NCBI RefSeq assembly: GCF_000622325.1
Contig: NZ_JASE01000005.1
Location: forward strand, 186,001-250,000
DNA: 64,000 nucleotides
Direction: 5' to 3'
DNA from: Sulfitobacter geojensis
GTDB lineage: Bacteria; Pseudomonadota; Alphaproteobacteria; Rhodobacterales; Rhodobacteraceae
Under the pieces are notes generated by a model. That model searched no databases. It was given only the letters and a program-made list of their open reading frames with translations, and had not been told where the DNA came from. Position 1 is the stretch's first letter; each line of letters starts with the position of its first letter. This document shows, one piece after another, positions 52,760-62,124 of this stretch. The translations under genes and the position numbers were made by a program.

Positions 52760-53796
52760 GCCTTGACCCCCAGACGTTGGCCCACGCCGTCACGCGCCTG
52801 CAAGGCCCGCCACCAGTCTTCGTTGTCCAGATACCATTGAACTGTGCGCTCCAACCCCTGCTCTAACGTGACCGAAGGCCGCCAGCCCAACTCGTCACGG
52901 ATGCGCGAAGGATCAATCGCATAACGCAGATCATGTCCCGCGCGGTCCTGAACATAGGTAATCTGATCCGCATAACCGCTGTCTTTGGGACGCGTCCGAT
53001 CCAGAATGGCGCAAATGCTGCGCACCAGATCAATGTTGCGCGCCTCGTTTTCGCCGCCGATATTGTAACTGCGGCCCAGCGCGCCTTTTTCCAACACCAG
53101 CAACAAAGCGTCTGCGTGATCTTCGACAAACAGCCAGTCGCGCACGTTTAAACCTTCGCCGTAAACGGGAATATCCTTGCCCGCCAAAGCGTTCAGGATC
53201 ACCACCGGCACCAGTTTTTCAGGGAAATGGAACGGACCGTAGTTGTTTGAACAATTCGTCAGAACCACCGGCAAACCATATGTCTCGTGCCATGCCCGCA
53301 CCAAATGGTCGCTGGCGGCCTTGGACGCGGAATAGGGCGAGCGTGGATCATAAGGTGTCTCTTCGGTGAACAATCCATCATTCCCCAACGATCCAAACAC
53401 CTCGTCGGTCGAGATATGATGAAAGCGGAACGTTTCCGGCTTGCCCGCACCAACCCAATAGCTGCGCGCCGCTTCCAGCATGTTGTAAGTGCCGGTGATG
53501 TTGGTTTCGACAAAATCACCGGGCCCGTCGATCGACCGGTCCACATGGCTTTCGGCGGCAAGATGCATCACCGCATCGGGGCTGTGGCGCGCAAAGACAG
53601 CGTCCAGTGCGGCTCGGTCCCGAATATCCACCTGTTCAAACGCATAAAGCGGGCTATCCGCCACGCTTGCCACATTTTCCAGACATCCCGCATAGGTCAG
53701 CGCATCAAGATTAACGATCTCATGCCCGCGGCTGACGGCAAGCCGAACAACGGCGGACCCGATAAAACCTGCGCCGCCTGTCACTAGGATTTTCAT
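52756..53796 (-). CDS. rfbB: dTDP-glucose 4,6-dehydratase
   Basis: A 346-residue extended [18 protein letters not shown] binds [18 protein letters not shown] and [10 protein letters not shown] are the substrate and catalytic Thr-Asp-Glu region, and [12 protein letters not shown] has Tyr and Lys. It converts dTDP-glucose to the 4-keto-6-deoxy sugar. It overlaps rfbC by 4 bp. Confidence 0.95.
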   Translation of the reverse strand: MKILVTGGAGFIGSAVVRLAVSRGHEIVNLDALTYAGCLENVASVADSPLYAFEQVDIRDRAALDAVFARHSPDAVMHLAAESHVDRSIDGPGDFVETNITGTYNMLEAARSYWVGAGKPETFRFHHISTDEVFGSLGNDGLFTEETPYDPRSPYSASKAASDHLVRAWHETYGLPVVLTNCSNNYGPFHFPEKLVPVVILNALAGKDIPVYGEGLNVRDWLFVEDHADALLLVLEKGALGRSYNIGGENEARNIDLVRSICAILDRTRPKDSGYADQITYVQDRAGHDLRYAIDPSRIRDELGWRPSVTLEQGLERTVQWYLDNEDWWRALQARDGVGQRLGVKA

Positions 53797-54362
53797 GCCG
53801 GGCCCTCGAACGTAAATAGACTGTCGAAATCACACATAAACGGGGCTTTCTCGTCCTTGTCAGACAATACCGCATCGCCGCTTAACCCCCAGTCGATGCC
53901 GATATCGGGATCATCGAACCGAACCGCGCCGTCACATTCAGGGGCATAATAATCGCTACATTTATAGATGATTTCTGTATCAGGCGCACGTGTTGCAAAA
54001 CCGTGAAGAAAACCGGCAGGGATCAATAATTGCAGCCCGTTTTCCGCTGTCAGCTCATAGCCGACCCACTGCCCGAATGTTGCAGACCCTTTGCGCACAT
54101 CCACAGCAACATCAAACAACGCACCGCGCCCGCAGCGTACCAATTTGGCCTGTGCATGCGGCGGGGATTGAAAATGCAGCCCGCGCACTGTGTTAACCGC
54201 AGCAGAAACCGAATGGTTGTCCTGAACGAAATCAATATCGATGCCGTGTTCCGACATTTTTTTGCTGTTCCAGCTTTCGCTGAAAAACCCGCGCGCGTCA
54301 CCAAAACGCGGCGGGCTCACCAAAACCACTCCGGGCAGTTTTGTAGGTGTTATGAAATCCAA
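53793..54362 (-). CDS. rfbC: dTDP-4-dehydrorhamnose 3,5-epimerase
   Basis: A 189-residue RmlC cupin. [12 protein letters not shown], the catalytic His in [19 protein letters not shown], and [11 protein letters not shown] are all conserved. The frame extends to 54404, but the added residues match nothing expected. A TTG at 54360-54362 with GGAG 7 bp upstream gives the family length and is preferred. It is the first gene of the rhamnose series. Confidence 0.9.
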   Translation of the reverse strand: MDFITPTKLPGVVLVSPPRFGDARGFFSESWNSKKMSEHGIDIDFVQDNHSVSAAVNTVRGLHFQSPPHAQAKLVRCGRGALFDVAVDVRKGSATFGQWVGYELTAENGLQLLIPAGFLHGFATRAPDTEIIYKCSDYYAPECDGAVRFDDPDIGIDWGLSGDAVLSDKDEKAPFMCDFDSLFTFEGPA

Positions 54363-54434
54363 CTGGTCGCTCCGTCCCTGATCGCCTGCTTTACAGCCTA
54401 ACAATACAAGGGACGCAGCGATTTGACGCCGCTT

Positions 54435-54605
54435 TTACGGCTTTTTCTTGGTTTTCTTCGCCGGTGTTGCCGCAGCATCCGGTTCCGCGCCAAAAACCTG
54501 CGTTAGCACTTCGGCGTCCGACATTCCCTGTGGCACTTGCACCTCGCCCAAACCGGGCAAATTCGCGGTGCGATAAAGCGTGGCGGTTTCATTAACATCA
54601 GTCAT
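54435..54605 (-). CDS. Small protein of unknown function
   Basis: A 56-residue protein (MTDVNETATLYRTANLPGLG to KKTKKKP). Its Lys-rich tail KKTKKKP is notable, and no family was recognised. The ATG at 54603-54605 follows the DUF2793 gene stop by 1 bp; the longer start at 54665 would lie inside that gene. Its place after the DUF2793 gene suggests co-expression and perhaps a phage-tail-like or surface context. Confidence 0.6.
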   Translation of the reverse strand: MTDVNETATLYRTANLPGLGEVQVPQGMSDAEVLTQVFGAEPDAAATPAKKTKKKP

Positions 54606-54606
54606 A

Positions 54607-55608
54607 TCATTTCCCCAGCGTGGACAGTGTAAACAAACGATTGGTGCCCATACGGTTTTCAACAAACAATTTGGGTGACGGACCGGTTACATCTATTGAA
54701 ATGTTAATCCCTCCCGCAGGGCCGGTCGTGCCGGTGAGCGGACCGGTCTGATAGGTCAAGGTCCCCGGCGGATTGGCGAACATTTCGCCAAAGTTATTCA
54801 CGCCAGTCAGCGTGCCCGTGATCGAAAACAGAAAATACCGGCCCTCCTGATTGACGCTCAACCACATAAGGATACGGGACGGATTGGACCACGGAATGGT
54901 CACCGACCATGCGCTGTCGTTCAGAATAAACACATCCTGAAAATAGGACTGGCCACTGGGCATCTGGACAGCGCCGGTCGCCGCTTCGGTACGAATGGCC
55001 GTTTTGAAGTTGCTTCCGTTCGGGCTGACTTTGATTTCAAAGTTGTCATTGCCGGCGGTGCCCATCTCCGCGCGGCCACCAAATCCGGTTTGAAACAACA
55101 GGCTCGCCGTATCGGTGGCCGCGGCCTTGTTCAGCTTCAACTGGTGCCCCCCGCCGGCATTGTTCAACAACGTTGCATCCGCTGAAACTGCCAGCTTGTT
55201 TGTTGCATCCGCCGTTGTGTTGACGCCCAGCAGGGGAACATTCTGCAAATCACCACCTGCGCCGCCGCCACCCGCCGGTTGCCAGTCGGTGCCATCAAAC
55301 CGCACCTCTTCGCCACTGCTGGCAATATCTGCCCGCCAGCCAATGTTGGGCGTAAAAAACTGCCAGGTGTTATCGACCCAGACAGCGACATTATGCTCTT
55401 GCCCGGCCCACACGCCAGTCGCCGCATCCGCTACAATAAAACGATCCCCTTCGGCGGTCTGGCCCGGGGGTGTGGTGAGCGTTGTACTGATCACGCTCAA
55501 TTGCGTGACAGCATCCAAAATCCGCAGCGCCTCATTATGGGTCACATGCTTTTGCGCCTGTGCCGGCTGGATGTAAGGCAGCGACAAGGTCGGAGACGTC
55601 TGAGACAT
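54607..55608 (-). CDS. DUF2793 domain-containing protein
   Basis: A 333-residue protein. The N-terminal region (LPYIQPAQAQKHVTHNEALR, RFIVADAATGVWAG, WQFFTPNIGWRA) is the DUF2793 domain seen in rhodobacterial phage and gene-transfer-agent-like loci. A Gly-rich linker (GGGGAGGD, near residue 115) precedes a beta-rich C-terminal half. The function is unknown. A tail-fibre or surface role is possible but not shown. Confidence 0.8.
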   Translation of the reverse strand: MSQTSPTLSLPYIQPAQAQKHVTHNEALRILDAVTQLSVISTTLTTPPGQTAEGDRFIVADAATGVWAGQEHNVAVWVDNTWQFFTPNIGWRADIASSGEEVRFDGTDWQPAGGGGAGGDLQNVPLLGVNTTADATNKLAVSADATLLNNAGGGHQLKLNKAAATDTASLLFQTGFGGRAEMGTAGNDNFEIKVSPNGSNFKTAIRTEAATGAVQMPSGQSYFQDVFILNDSAWSVTIPWSNPSRILMWLSVNQEGRYFLFSITGTLTGVNNFGEMFANPPGTLTYQTGPLTGTTGPAGGINISIDVTGPSPKLFVENRMGTNRLFTLSTLGK

Positions 55609-55791
55609 GGGCGGTCCTTTTGTAACGTGAATGAATTCTCAACGTCCCGAACCCTGTAACAGTTGGTTAAACATACCCTGACCCCTGCGGCCGCATAGAT
55701 CCGGTTTTAGGCAACATGGAACATTTCAAATCAGCCATATTCGCCCCAGAACCGCCATGTTCCGACCCCGCAGCTTCCACGAAACGACAAC

Positions 55792-58209
55792 ATGACCAGT
55801 CTCATCGAAAGAGGAGACAGATCTATTGTCAGAGCGGTATTCACCAATCACGGGGCGCTGCCCACGTCCGAGGAATTCGGCCTTGTCGGGCTGAACGATA
55901 TCACGGTCGTGGACGGCGCGGGCGGGCCAATGTTGTTCGCTGCAACCCGTGGGGATGGGTGGCTGTCGGCCTATGATCTGGGTGGCGGCGCGGGCAACAC
56001 TGTGCTGGATCAACAATGGCGCATTGCCCCCCATCTTTTGCAACTGGAAACCACCGATCTGGTGTTGCACGATCTGGGCGGCACACAGCAACTGTACATG
56101 GCTGGCCTGAACAACAGCGCTCTGACCGGCGTTCGACTGGACAGTGACGGTGCCGGCACTGCCATTGATGGCGGGGTTACTTATTCGGCTGCCGGTCGCA
56201 ACCTCAGCGGGCTTTCGGAAATGGAGTTGATTGGCGATGGCAATACCGGCCTTGGTGCGCTGCGTAATGGCGGGCTGGTCAATCTCTCGTTTGGCACAGG
56301 CAGCACCCTGAACGTGTCCAACATCAACCAAGGCAGCGCCATGCAGGGCGAACGCGCGACCGGCATCACCAGCGCCACACATGACGGTCAAACCTATGCC
56401 TTCGTCACCTATCAGGGCGAAGACACCGTGAGCATGTTTCGCCAAGGCACGAATGGCACGATGACCCATATTAACGATGTCGATGCCAGTGACGGGTTTT
56501 GGGTTGATCGCCCTGGCGCATTGACCGTGACATCTTCCAGCGACGGTAAACTCTATGTCGTGGTTGCAGGGTCGGGCAGTGATTCACTTTCCACATTTTC
56601 TGTCACTCCCCAAGGCATGGTGCCCGTGGATCACCTGATCGACAGTCTGGGTACCCGTTTCGCCGATGCCAGCCACGTGACCAGCGTCACGGTTGACGGT
56701 CAGAACTTTGTCCTCGCGGCAGGGTCCGATAGCGGGGTCAGCATGTTCACGGTTTTGCCTGGTGGCCGGCTCCAGCATATCGACGCCATGCCAGCGGAAG
56801 CAGCTACGCCCCTGCGTGGCATCACCTCGATCGACGCTATGTCAACGCCCGATGGCTTGCGGTTCTGGGTCTCTACCGAAGCCGCGCCCTATCTGGCAGA
56901 ATTTTCAGTTGCTCTGCCCAACCTCGGCATCAATTTGGGGGCCAGCGCGACCGGCAGCACGCTGAACGGCAGTGTTGGTGATGATGTGCTGTCCGGCGGC
57001 GCAGGCAATGACCGGTTGAACGGCAACTTTGGCAACGACATTTTGCTCGACGGGGCCGGTGCCGATACGCTGCGCGGTGACGGCGGGCTTGATACCTTTG
57101 TACTGACCGAAGACGGCGCACGAGACGTTATTCAGGACTTTCAGATGGGGTACGACCGCATTGACATGACCGACTTTAGCCAAACCGGTGCCTTTGGCGA
57201 AATGACCATCGTGTCGCAAAGTTGGGGTGCCGAGTTTCGGCTGGGCGCAGATGTGTTAGAGGTCCGCTCAGCTGACGGATCACGGTTTTATGCGCAGGAT
57301 TTTGACACGACGAACCTTATCACCGGCGGCCGCATTCAAACCGACCCCGCGCTATATCCCGGCGGTACGGGTCCGGCGCGCCCTGATTCAAACCCTGGAT
57401 CCAGCGCAAATCCGACAGGAATTGATCCTGAAACACTTGCCCCCGCGTGGCAAAACGAACCCACCTATGCCCTGAACCGCGGCGGAAACGACAATGGCGG
57501 CACAAATGCCCACGACCAAATCACAACCGGTGGCGGCAATGACCGCGTCTTCGGTGGCTTGGGGAACGATACGCTTCATTCGGGTTCAGGCCGCGATGCA
57601 GTGAATGGCGAAGGCGGGAACGATCTGATTCACGGCGGCGACGATGGCGACTTTTTACTTGGTGCGGCGGGGTTTGACACGATCGACGGGGGCAACGGGA
57701 ACGACACAATCTCCGGCGATACCTTTGCTGACTCCCTCTCGGGCGGTGCTGGCAATGATGTGATGCTGGGCGGCGACGGTTTTGACCAAATCAGGGGTGG
57801 ATCCGGACACGACCGCGTCTGGGCAGGCTCCTCCCCCGATCGCGTCTGGGGCGGTGAAGGCAACGACTGGATCAGCGCCGGCAGCAACTATGGCTATAGT
57901 GTCGATGGCGTCTTTGGTGAAGGCGGCAACGACACCTTGTTCGGCAACGCCGGTTTCGACCTGTTGAACGGCGGTGACGGCGATGACGTGCTGGACGGTG
58001 GCCACCAGTCGGACAATCTTTATGGCGAGGATGGCTACGATATCTTGCTCGGTGGTCTCGGGTTCGACCGGCTGTTTGGCGGACGCGGTGATGACCGGAT
58101 TTTCGGCGGTGACGCGGGCGACGGAGTGTTTGGCCAGGAAGGCAACGACACAATGTGGGGGGGCGAGGGCGGCGACCGTTTTTTGGCGGCCAAGGCGATG
58201 ATATCATAG
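55792..58209 (+). CDS. RTX calcium-binding repeat protein with N-terminal propeller-like domain, frameshifted near its 3' end
   Basis: An 805-residue secreted-type protein. Residues about 1-385 resemble a seven-bladed propeller (repeats such as YAFVTYQGEDTVSMF, FVLAAGSDSGVSMF). A first RTX block (SVGDDVLSGGAGNDRL) and a serralysin-like segment (VIQDFQMGYDRIDMTDF) follow, then a Pro/Gly-rich linker and a long second RTX block of GGxGxDx nonapeptides. The frame ends early in FLAAKAMIS because a run of six T (58179-58184) is one base short of the frame that continues to 58544. Type I secretion would need that missing C-terminus. Confidence 0.82.
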   Translation: MTSLIERGDRSIVRAVFTNHGALPTSEEFGLVGLNDITVVDGAGGPMLFAATRGDGWLSAYDLGGGAGNTVLDQQWRIAPHLLQLETTDLVLHDLGGTQQLYMAGLNNSALTGVRLDSDGAGTAIDGGVTYSAAGRNLSGLSEMELIGDGNTGLGALRNGGLVNLSFGTGSTLNVSNINQGSAMQGERATGITSATHDGQTYAFVTYQGEDTVSMFRQGTNGTMTHINDVDASDGFWVDRPGALTVTSSSDGKLYVVVAGSGSDSLSTFSVTPQGMVPVDHLIDSLGTRFADASHVTSVTVDGQNFVLAAGSDSGVSMFTVLPGGRLQHIDAMPAEAATPLRGITSIDAMSTPDGLRFWVSTEAAPYLAEFSVALPNLGINLGASATGSTLNGSVGDDVLSGGAGNDRLNGNFGNDILLDGAGADTLRGDGGLDTFVLTEDGARDVIQDFQMGYDRIDMTDFSQTGAFGEMTIVSQSWGAEFRLGADVLEVRSADGSRFYAQDFDTTNLITGGRIQTDPALYPGGTGPARPDSNPGSSANPTGIDPETLAPAWQNEPTYALNRGGNDNGGTNAHDQITTGGGNDRVFGGLGNDTLHSGSGRDAVNGEGGNDLIHGGDDGDFLLGAAGFDTIDGGNGNDTISGDTFADSLSGGAGNDVMLGGDGFDQIRGGSGHDRVWAGSSPDRVWGGEGNDWISAGSNYGYSVDGVFGEGGNDTLFGNAGFDLLNGGDGDDVLDGGHQSDNLYGEDGYDILLGGLGFDRLFGGRGDDRIFGGDAGDGVFGQEGNDTMWGGEGGDRFLAAKAMIS

Positions 58210-58544
58210 ACGGCGGCACCGAAAACGACACGATTTACGGCGACGCAGGATTTGACACGATCATCGGCGGCGAAGGCAATGACATGATGTTCGGCAGCTT
58301 TAATGCGGATGAGTTCTTGTTCGGGAACAACCATGGCAACGATACGATTGGCGATTTCGATGCGCTGAACGATAACGAGGTCATCGACCTGTCGGGACTG
58401 GACAGCCTAAATCGGTTCACGGATGTGCTCAACGCGGCCAATCAGTCGGGTCAGGACGTCGTGATCAACACCGGTGGAAACAGCTCGATCAAACTGACCC
58501 ACGTTAACCTAACCGATTTGGATGAAAATGATTTTGTGTTCTAA
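58185..58544 (+). pseudogene. Frameshifted C-terminal part of the RTX protein
   Basis: This frame continues the RTX repeats without a break (GGQGDDIIDGGTENDTIYGD) and ends in a C-terminal domain typical of type I secretion substrates (FLFGNNHGNDTIGDFDALND to DLDENDFVF). Restoring one T at 58179-58184 would join it to the upstream frame as a 917-residue protein. It has no start or ribosome binding site of its own. It may be a real mutation, phase variation or a sequencing error in the homopolymer. Confidence 0.75.
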
Positions 58545-58545
58545 G

Positions 58546-59775
58546 TCACGCGGCGCGTTCAGTGTCATGCAGAACTTGATCCACCAGCGCCGCAAATGCC
58601 TGCGCCTGATCGTCAAAGCAAACGACCGGATAGACCGGTCTGTTTCGCCTGTCCTTTTGCAAAACCTGCGAAACCGCATCACGCAGACGGTTAGGCGGGG
58701 CTGCGATCGGGATCAGGTTTTCCGACCGCACAGCACCGTGTTCAACCGTGCCACCGCTATCGGTCTGGATCACTGTGATGCCGCGCGCCAATGCTTCGCG
58801 GATGGCAAGGCCAAAGGTCTCCTTCCACTGTGACATGAACAGCAGCACATCAATCTCGGCGTAAAAGTCATCCATGTTGTGCTGTTCAAAGCGGGGGTAA
58901 ATCTCCCAAGCGCCCGAAAGCTTGCGCAAGTGTTTTTCCTGCCACCAGGAATTGTCGCGGCTGCCTTCAACGACAAGACCCCTGAAATCATCCGTCTTCA
59001 GGTCGGTAAAGGCTTGTTCGATTTGCGGCCAGCCCTTGATCTGCGCGGGCCCGCCAACATAACCAAACGTAATTCTAGTGTCCCGTGTACGGCGCGCTGC
59101 CTGTTTATCGAAAAAGTCCCGATCCGGCGGTTTTATCCCGTTTTCCCAAACAACACCGCGCCCTTCGGCAAAGCCAGACGCCTCGCTCAAATCCTTTGCG
59201 AACTGCGACGGATAGGTGACCAGCGCTACCTTTTCACTCATGCTTTTCAGATGATTGAACCGCATCTTCGCGGCCCAGAAATTATCCACGCAACCTTTGC
59301 AGTTTTCGATTCGAACGGGGTTTTGACCGCAGTACTTTTCATCCAGTTTGATCATGAACTGCCGCTCGCACAGCCACCAGAAATCATGCACGCTCAGGAT
59401 TACCGGCACATGCGATGCCTCCGCCGCGGTTATGATGCCTGTGCCGATATCCTGAATGCAATGCGCATGGATCAAATCGGGCTCCAGCGCGCTGATCAAC
59501 TCGGCCAGTCGCGCGGTGACCTCAGGGTTGTTATATATATCGGCATATGATCGATGTTCTGGAACATTGATTAAATAATTAACAATGCTCCCTTTTTGGC
59601 TTTTGATCACAACATAAGGGGCAAGATCGTTGCGCGCACAAAGGGACACGGCCGTCACACGATATCCACCCTTCTTTACCAGCGCAGATGCAACCTGTTC
59701 GGCAACAACTGTAGCACCTCCATAGCTGAAAGGCGCGAAAAACACATTCGCTACCAGAATATGGCGCGCATTCAT
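58546..59775 (-). CDS. Glycosyltransferase family 4 protein
   Basis: A 409-residue GT-B glycosyltransferase. The N-terminal FFAPFSYGGATVVAEQVASA and HAHCIQDIG (acceptor side) precede VLFMSQWKETFGLAIREALA, the donor-binding EX7E-like region. A Cys cluster (LCERQ, YCGQ, NCKGC) near residues 135-165 is seen in several GT4 enzymes. It overlaps the next GT4 gene start by 4 bp. Donor and acceptor are unknown. Confidence 0.87.
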   Translation of the reverse strand: MNARHILVANVFFAPFSYGGATVVAEQVASALVKKGGYRVTAVSLCARNDLAPYVVIKSQKGSIVNYLINVPEHRSYADIYNNPEVTARLAELISALEPDLIHAHCIQDIGTGIITAAEASHVPVILSVHDFWWLCERQFMIKLDEKYCGQNPVRIENCKGCVDNFWAAKMRFNHLKSMSEKVALVTYPSQFAKDLSEASGFAEGRGVVWENGIKPPDRDFFDKQAARRTRDTRITFGYVGGPAQIKGWPQIEQAFTDLKTDDFRGLVVEGSRDNSWWQEKHLRKLSGAWEIYPRFEQHNMDDFYAEIDVLLFMSQWKETFGLAIREALARGITVIQTDSGGTVEHGAVRSENLIPIAAPPNRLRDAVSQVLQKDRRNRPVYPVVCFDDQAQAFAALVDQVLHDTERAA

Positions 59776-61085
59776 GCCTCAACCCACTCAAGCAGTTCAG
59801 GCGCGATGATATGAGGTTGGTCAGAGGCCTGCCAATGATTTTCCAAATTGGAACGGGCCTTTTGACCCATCCTCTCTGCGATCTGCGGACTGGCCGCCAT
59901 CGCGCGCAAGGCATTCATCCAGTCGTGTTGTTCACGCGCCACAAACCCTGTTTCGCCGTTTTTCACAACAGTGGGCAGATCACCGACATCTGCAACAATC
60001 GCGGGCACGCCAACGGACGCCGCATCCAATACCCGCACAGCGCTTTTGCATCGGTTGAATGCATCATCACAAAGCGGCATCACGGTACAGTTCGCCCGCG
60101 TTAGGCTGGCAAGATAACGGTCATAATCCAGGAACTTCACCGTCTCGACTTGCGTCTCCAGTCCGTCAGGCAGGTGTGTCATATCAAAATGCCCGATGAG
60201 CATCAGCCGGCGATTTCGGTCAGACTGAATAAACTCTGACAGGGGGGCGATGATCTCGCCCAAATCAATCTCGTGACCCTGTGATCCGCTTGCAAATGCC
60301 ACACGAAAAAGCCCGTCCTTATCCCCCCGTTCAGCGATTGCTGCGGCACCCGCCTGAAGTGTCTGTGCATCGGCAAAATTGCGCCTGACATGCACCGGGC
60401 GACCCGTATAAAGCGCCGCATGCTTTGCCATGCCGGGGGTCGAAACGGACAAGACATCAGCGCCGTTCATCATGCTAAGGTACTTCGGTGCCTCCGACAC
60501 AAAATGGCTCTTCATTGTGGGGTCCAGAGCTTCCATATTTCGATAGGTCTCGTAAGCGGAAACCGAAAACAGTGGGTCGTCCAGATCATAAAGAATTGGC
60601 AGTCGCAGCCGCCGCGCCTCGTACCGGATCATGTCCGCCGCCGTGCCTGTTTGCAGTCGATATTCCATAAGATGGGTTGCGTGTTGCATGATCCGTGCTG
60701 CACGCGGGATATCCTGATAATGTGAATATTCGAATTCAACCCCCCTGCTCCGCCAGAACCCGGCAAGTTGCTCAACACGGTATTTCCGGCATTGCGGCAG
60801 ATTCAAATCAGCAATCATCGCAATCTGGCGCCGCCCCCGTTCAAGAGCTGGCGCTTGTAGCACGTGAAAAGCCTCTTGCTGTGCCAGCGCCTGCCAGACC
60901 CCATGCAGGTATTGGTCGGGCGCTTTGGCGCCTGAACCGGCCACCAAGGATACCGAGCCAATTCCCGACCCGCGCACCCGCCGAGAAACATAGTCAAACG
61001 CCCGTTGAACCGCCTGCCCCACGCCCTCCTGCTTCACGACCGACAGGAACCGCTTAAGCAATGTCAGCAAGGGCAATTTCGGCAC
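59772..61085 (-). CDS. Glycosyltransferase family 4-like protein
   Basis: A 437-residue protein. The first 100 residues are unlike the GT core. RLPILYDLDDPLFS and VLSVSTPGM match GT-B enzymes, and the donor-side SAVRVLDAASVGVPAIVADV and NGETGFVA are typical of GT4. It is the first gene of the leftward pair. A short divergent gap (61086-61167) separates it from the rightward GT2 gene. Confidence 0.84.
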   Translation of the reverse strand: MPKLPLLTLLKRFLSVVKQEGVGQAVQRAFDYVSRRVRGSGIGSVSLVAGSGAKAPDQYLHGVWQALAQQEAFHVLQAPALERGRRQIAMIADLNLPQCRKYRVEQLAGFWRSRGVEFEYSHYQDIPRAARIMQHATHLMEYRLQTGTAADMIRYEARRLRLPILYDLDDPLFSVSAYETYRNMEALDPTMKSHFVSEAPKYLSMMNGADVLSVSTPGMAKHAALYTGRPVHVRRNFADAQTLQAGAAAIAERGDKDGLFRVAFASGSQGHEIDLGEIIAPLSEFIQSDRNRRLMLIGHFDMTHLPDGLETQVETVKFLDYDRYLASLTRANCTVMPLCDDAFNRCKSAVRVLDAASVGVPAIVADVGDLPTVVKNGETGFVAREQHDWMNALRAMAASPQIAERMGQKARSNLENHWQASDQPHIIAPELLEWVEA

Positions 61086-61167
61086 AAGAACTCTCCTTTG
61101 TCGCGGTCAGGACGAGAACTAATTGACGACACTTAACAATTTGTGAACTTTTTTAGTTTGTTCTGAG

Positions 61168-62124
61168 ATGGACATGACAAGCAATTCAACCTCCCACGAC
61201 CGCCCTTTAAAGGTCACGATACTGTTGGGTATCCACAATGGTGCGGACCACCTGAACGCCCAATTGAAAAGTATATCACGGCAATCCCACGCCAATTGGC
61301 ACCTGATTTGCAGCGATGATGGATCGACCGATAACAGTCTGGCCATTTTAAGCGATTTCGCGAAATCCCATCCGGGTCAGGTAACCCTTAACGTCGGACC
61401 ATGCAGAGGCTTTTCGCATAATTTCATGTCCATGATATGCGCCCTTCCAAAGGAAGCCGGATATGTAAGTTTCGCCGATCAGGATGACGTCTGGCACCCT
61501 GAAAAACTTACCCGCGCCCTGCGGCAGTTAAACAATATCGGATCTACGCCCGCGCTGTATTGCGGACGACAAACCTATTGGTATCCAACAACAAACCGGC
61601 AAGTCACTTCACCGGAAATGATGCGCCCCTTCACCCTGCGCAATGCGCTCATTGAAAATGTGGCAACTGGAAACACCATCATGCTCAATCCTGCCGCTGC
61701 CCGACTTGCACAGCATGCCGCCTGCCGGACGCCGTCTGTTTTTGCCCATGATTGGTGGCTGTATTTGCTGATGACGGCGACGGGTGGCATTGTTCATTTT
61801 GACAACGGCCCGCCTGCCATTTTTTACCGACAACATCCCCGCAATGTCATCGGGGCCGGAAAAGGGTTGCTTGCACAAATCCATCGAAAATCCGGTGTCC
61901 TGCGCGGCGTCTTTTCCCGACGAATTGATGGAAACCTTCAGGCTTTGTTCGCAATAGAGGACCTGATGACACCACAAGCCCGCGATATCTGTCGCCGCTT
62001 TTCCCAAGCCCGCCGCAAATCCACATTGGCGCGACTTGCGGCCATGCGCCGGATTTCTCTGTATCGCCAACACCGCGCTGACACGCTGGGATATTGGGGG
62101 GCTGCAAGTCTTGGCCGACTATAG
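61168..62124 (+). CDS. Glycosyltransferase family 2 protein
   Basis: A 318-residue GT-A enzyme of the rhamnosyltransferase-like GT2 group. VTILLGIHNGADHLNAQLKS starts the domain, ICSDDGSTDNS carries the nucleotide Asp, and FADQDDVWHPEKL the DXD-type metal site. HDWWLYLLMTATGG is the catalytic ED-equivalent region. With rfbABCD in the same region, a rhamnose donor is plausible but inferred. Confidence 0.88.
   Translation: MDMTSNSTSHDRPLKVTILLGIHNGADHLNAQLKSISRQSHANWHLICSDDGSTDNSLAILSDFAKSHPGQVTLNVGPCRGFSHNFMSMICALPKEAGYVSFADQDDVWHPEKLTRALRQLNNIGSTPALYCGRQTYWYPTTNRQVTSPEMMRPFTLRNALIENVATGNTIMLNPAAARLAQHAACRTPSVFAHDWWLYLLMTATGGIVHFDNGPPAIFYRQHPRNVIGAGKGLLAQIHRKSGVLRGVFSRRIDGNLQALFAIEDLMTPQARDICRRFSQARRKSTLARLAAMRRISLYRQHRADTLGYWGAASLGRL

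Noticed and set aside
56980-58330. Regular short DNA repeats resembling a repeat array
   Set aside because: They are the coding sequence of RTX nonapeptides, in frame and degenerate, not CRISPR.
61123-61151. TTGACG as a -35 box in the divergent glycosyltransferase gap
   Set aside because: No acceptable -10 box is found at 16-18 bp spacing, so no promoter was called.
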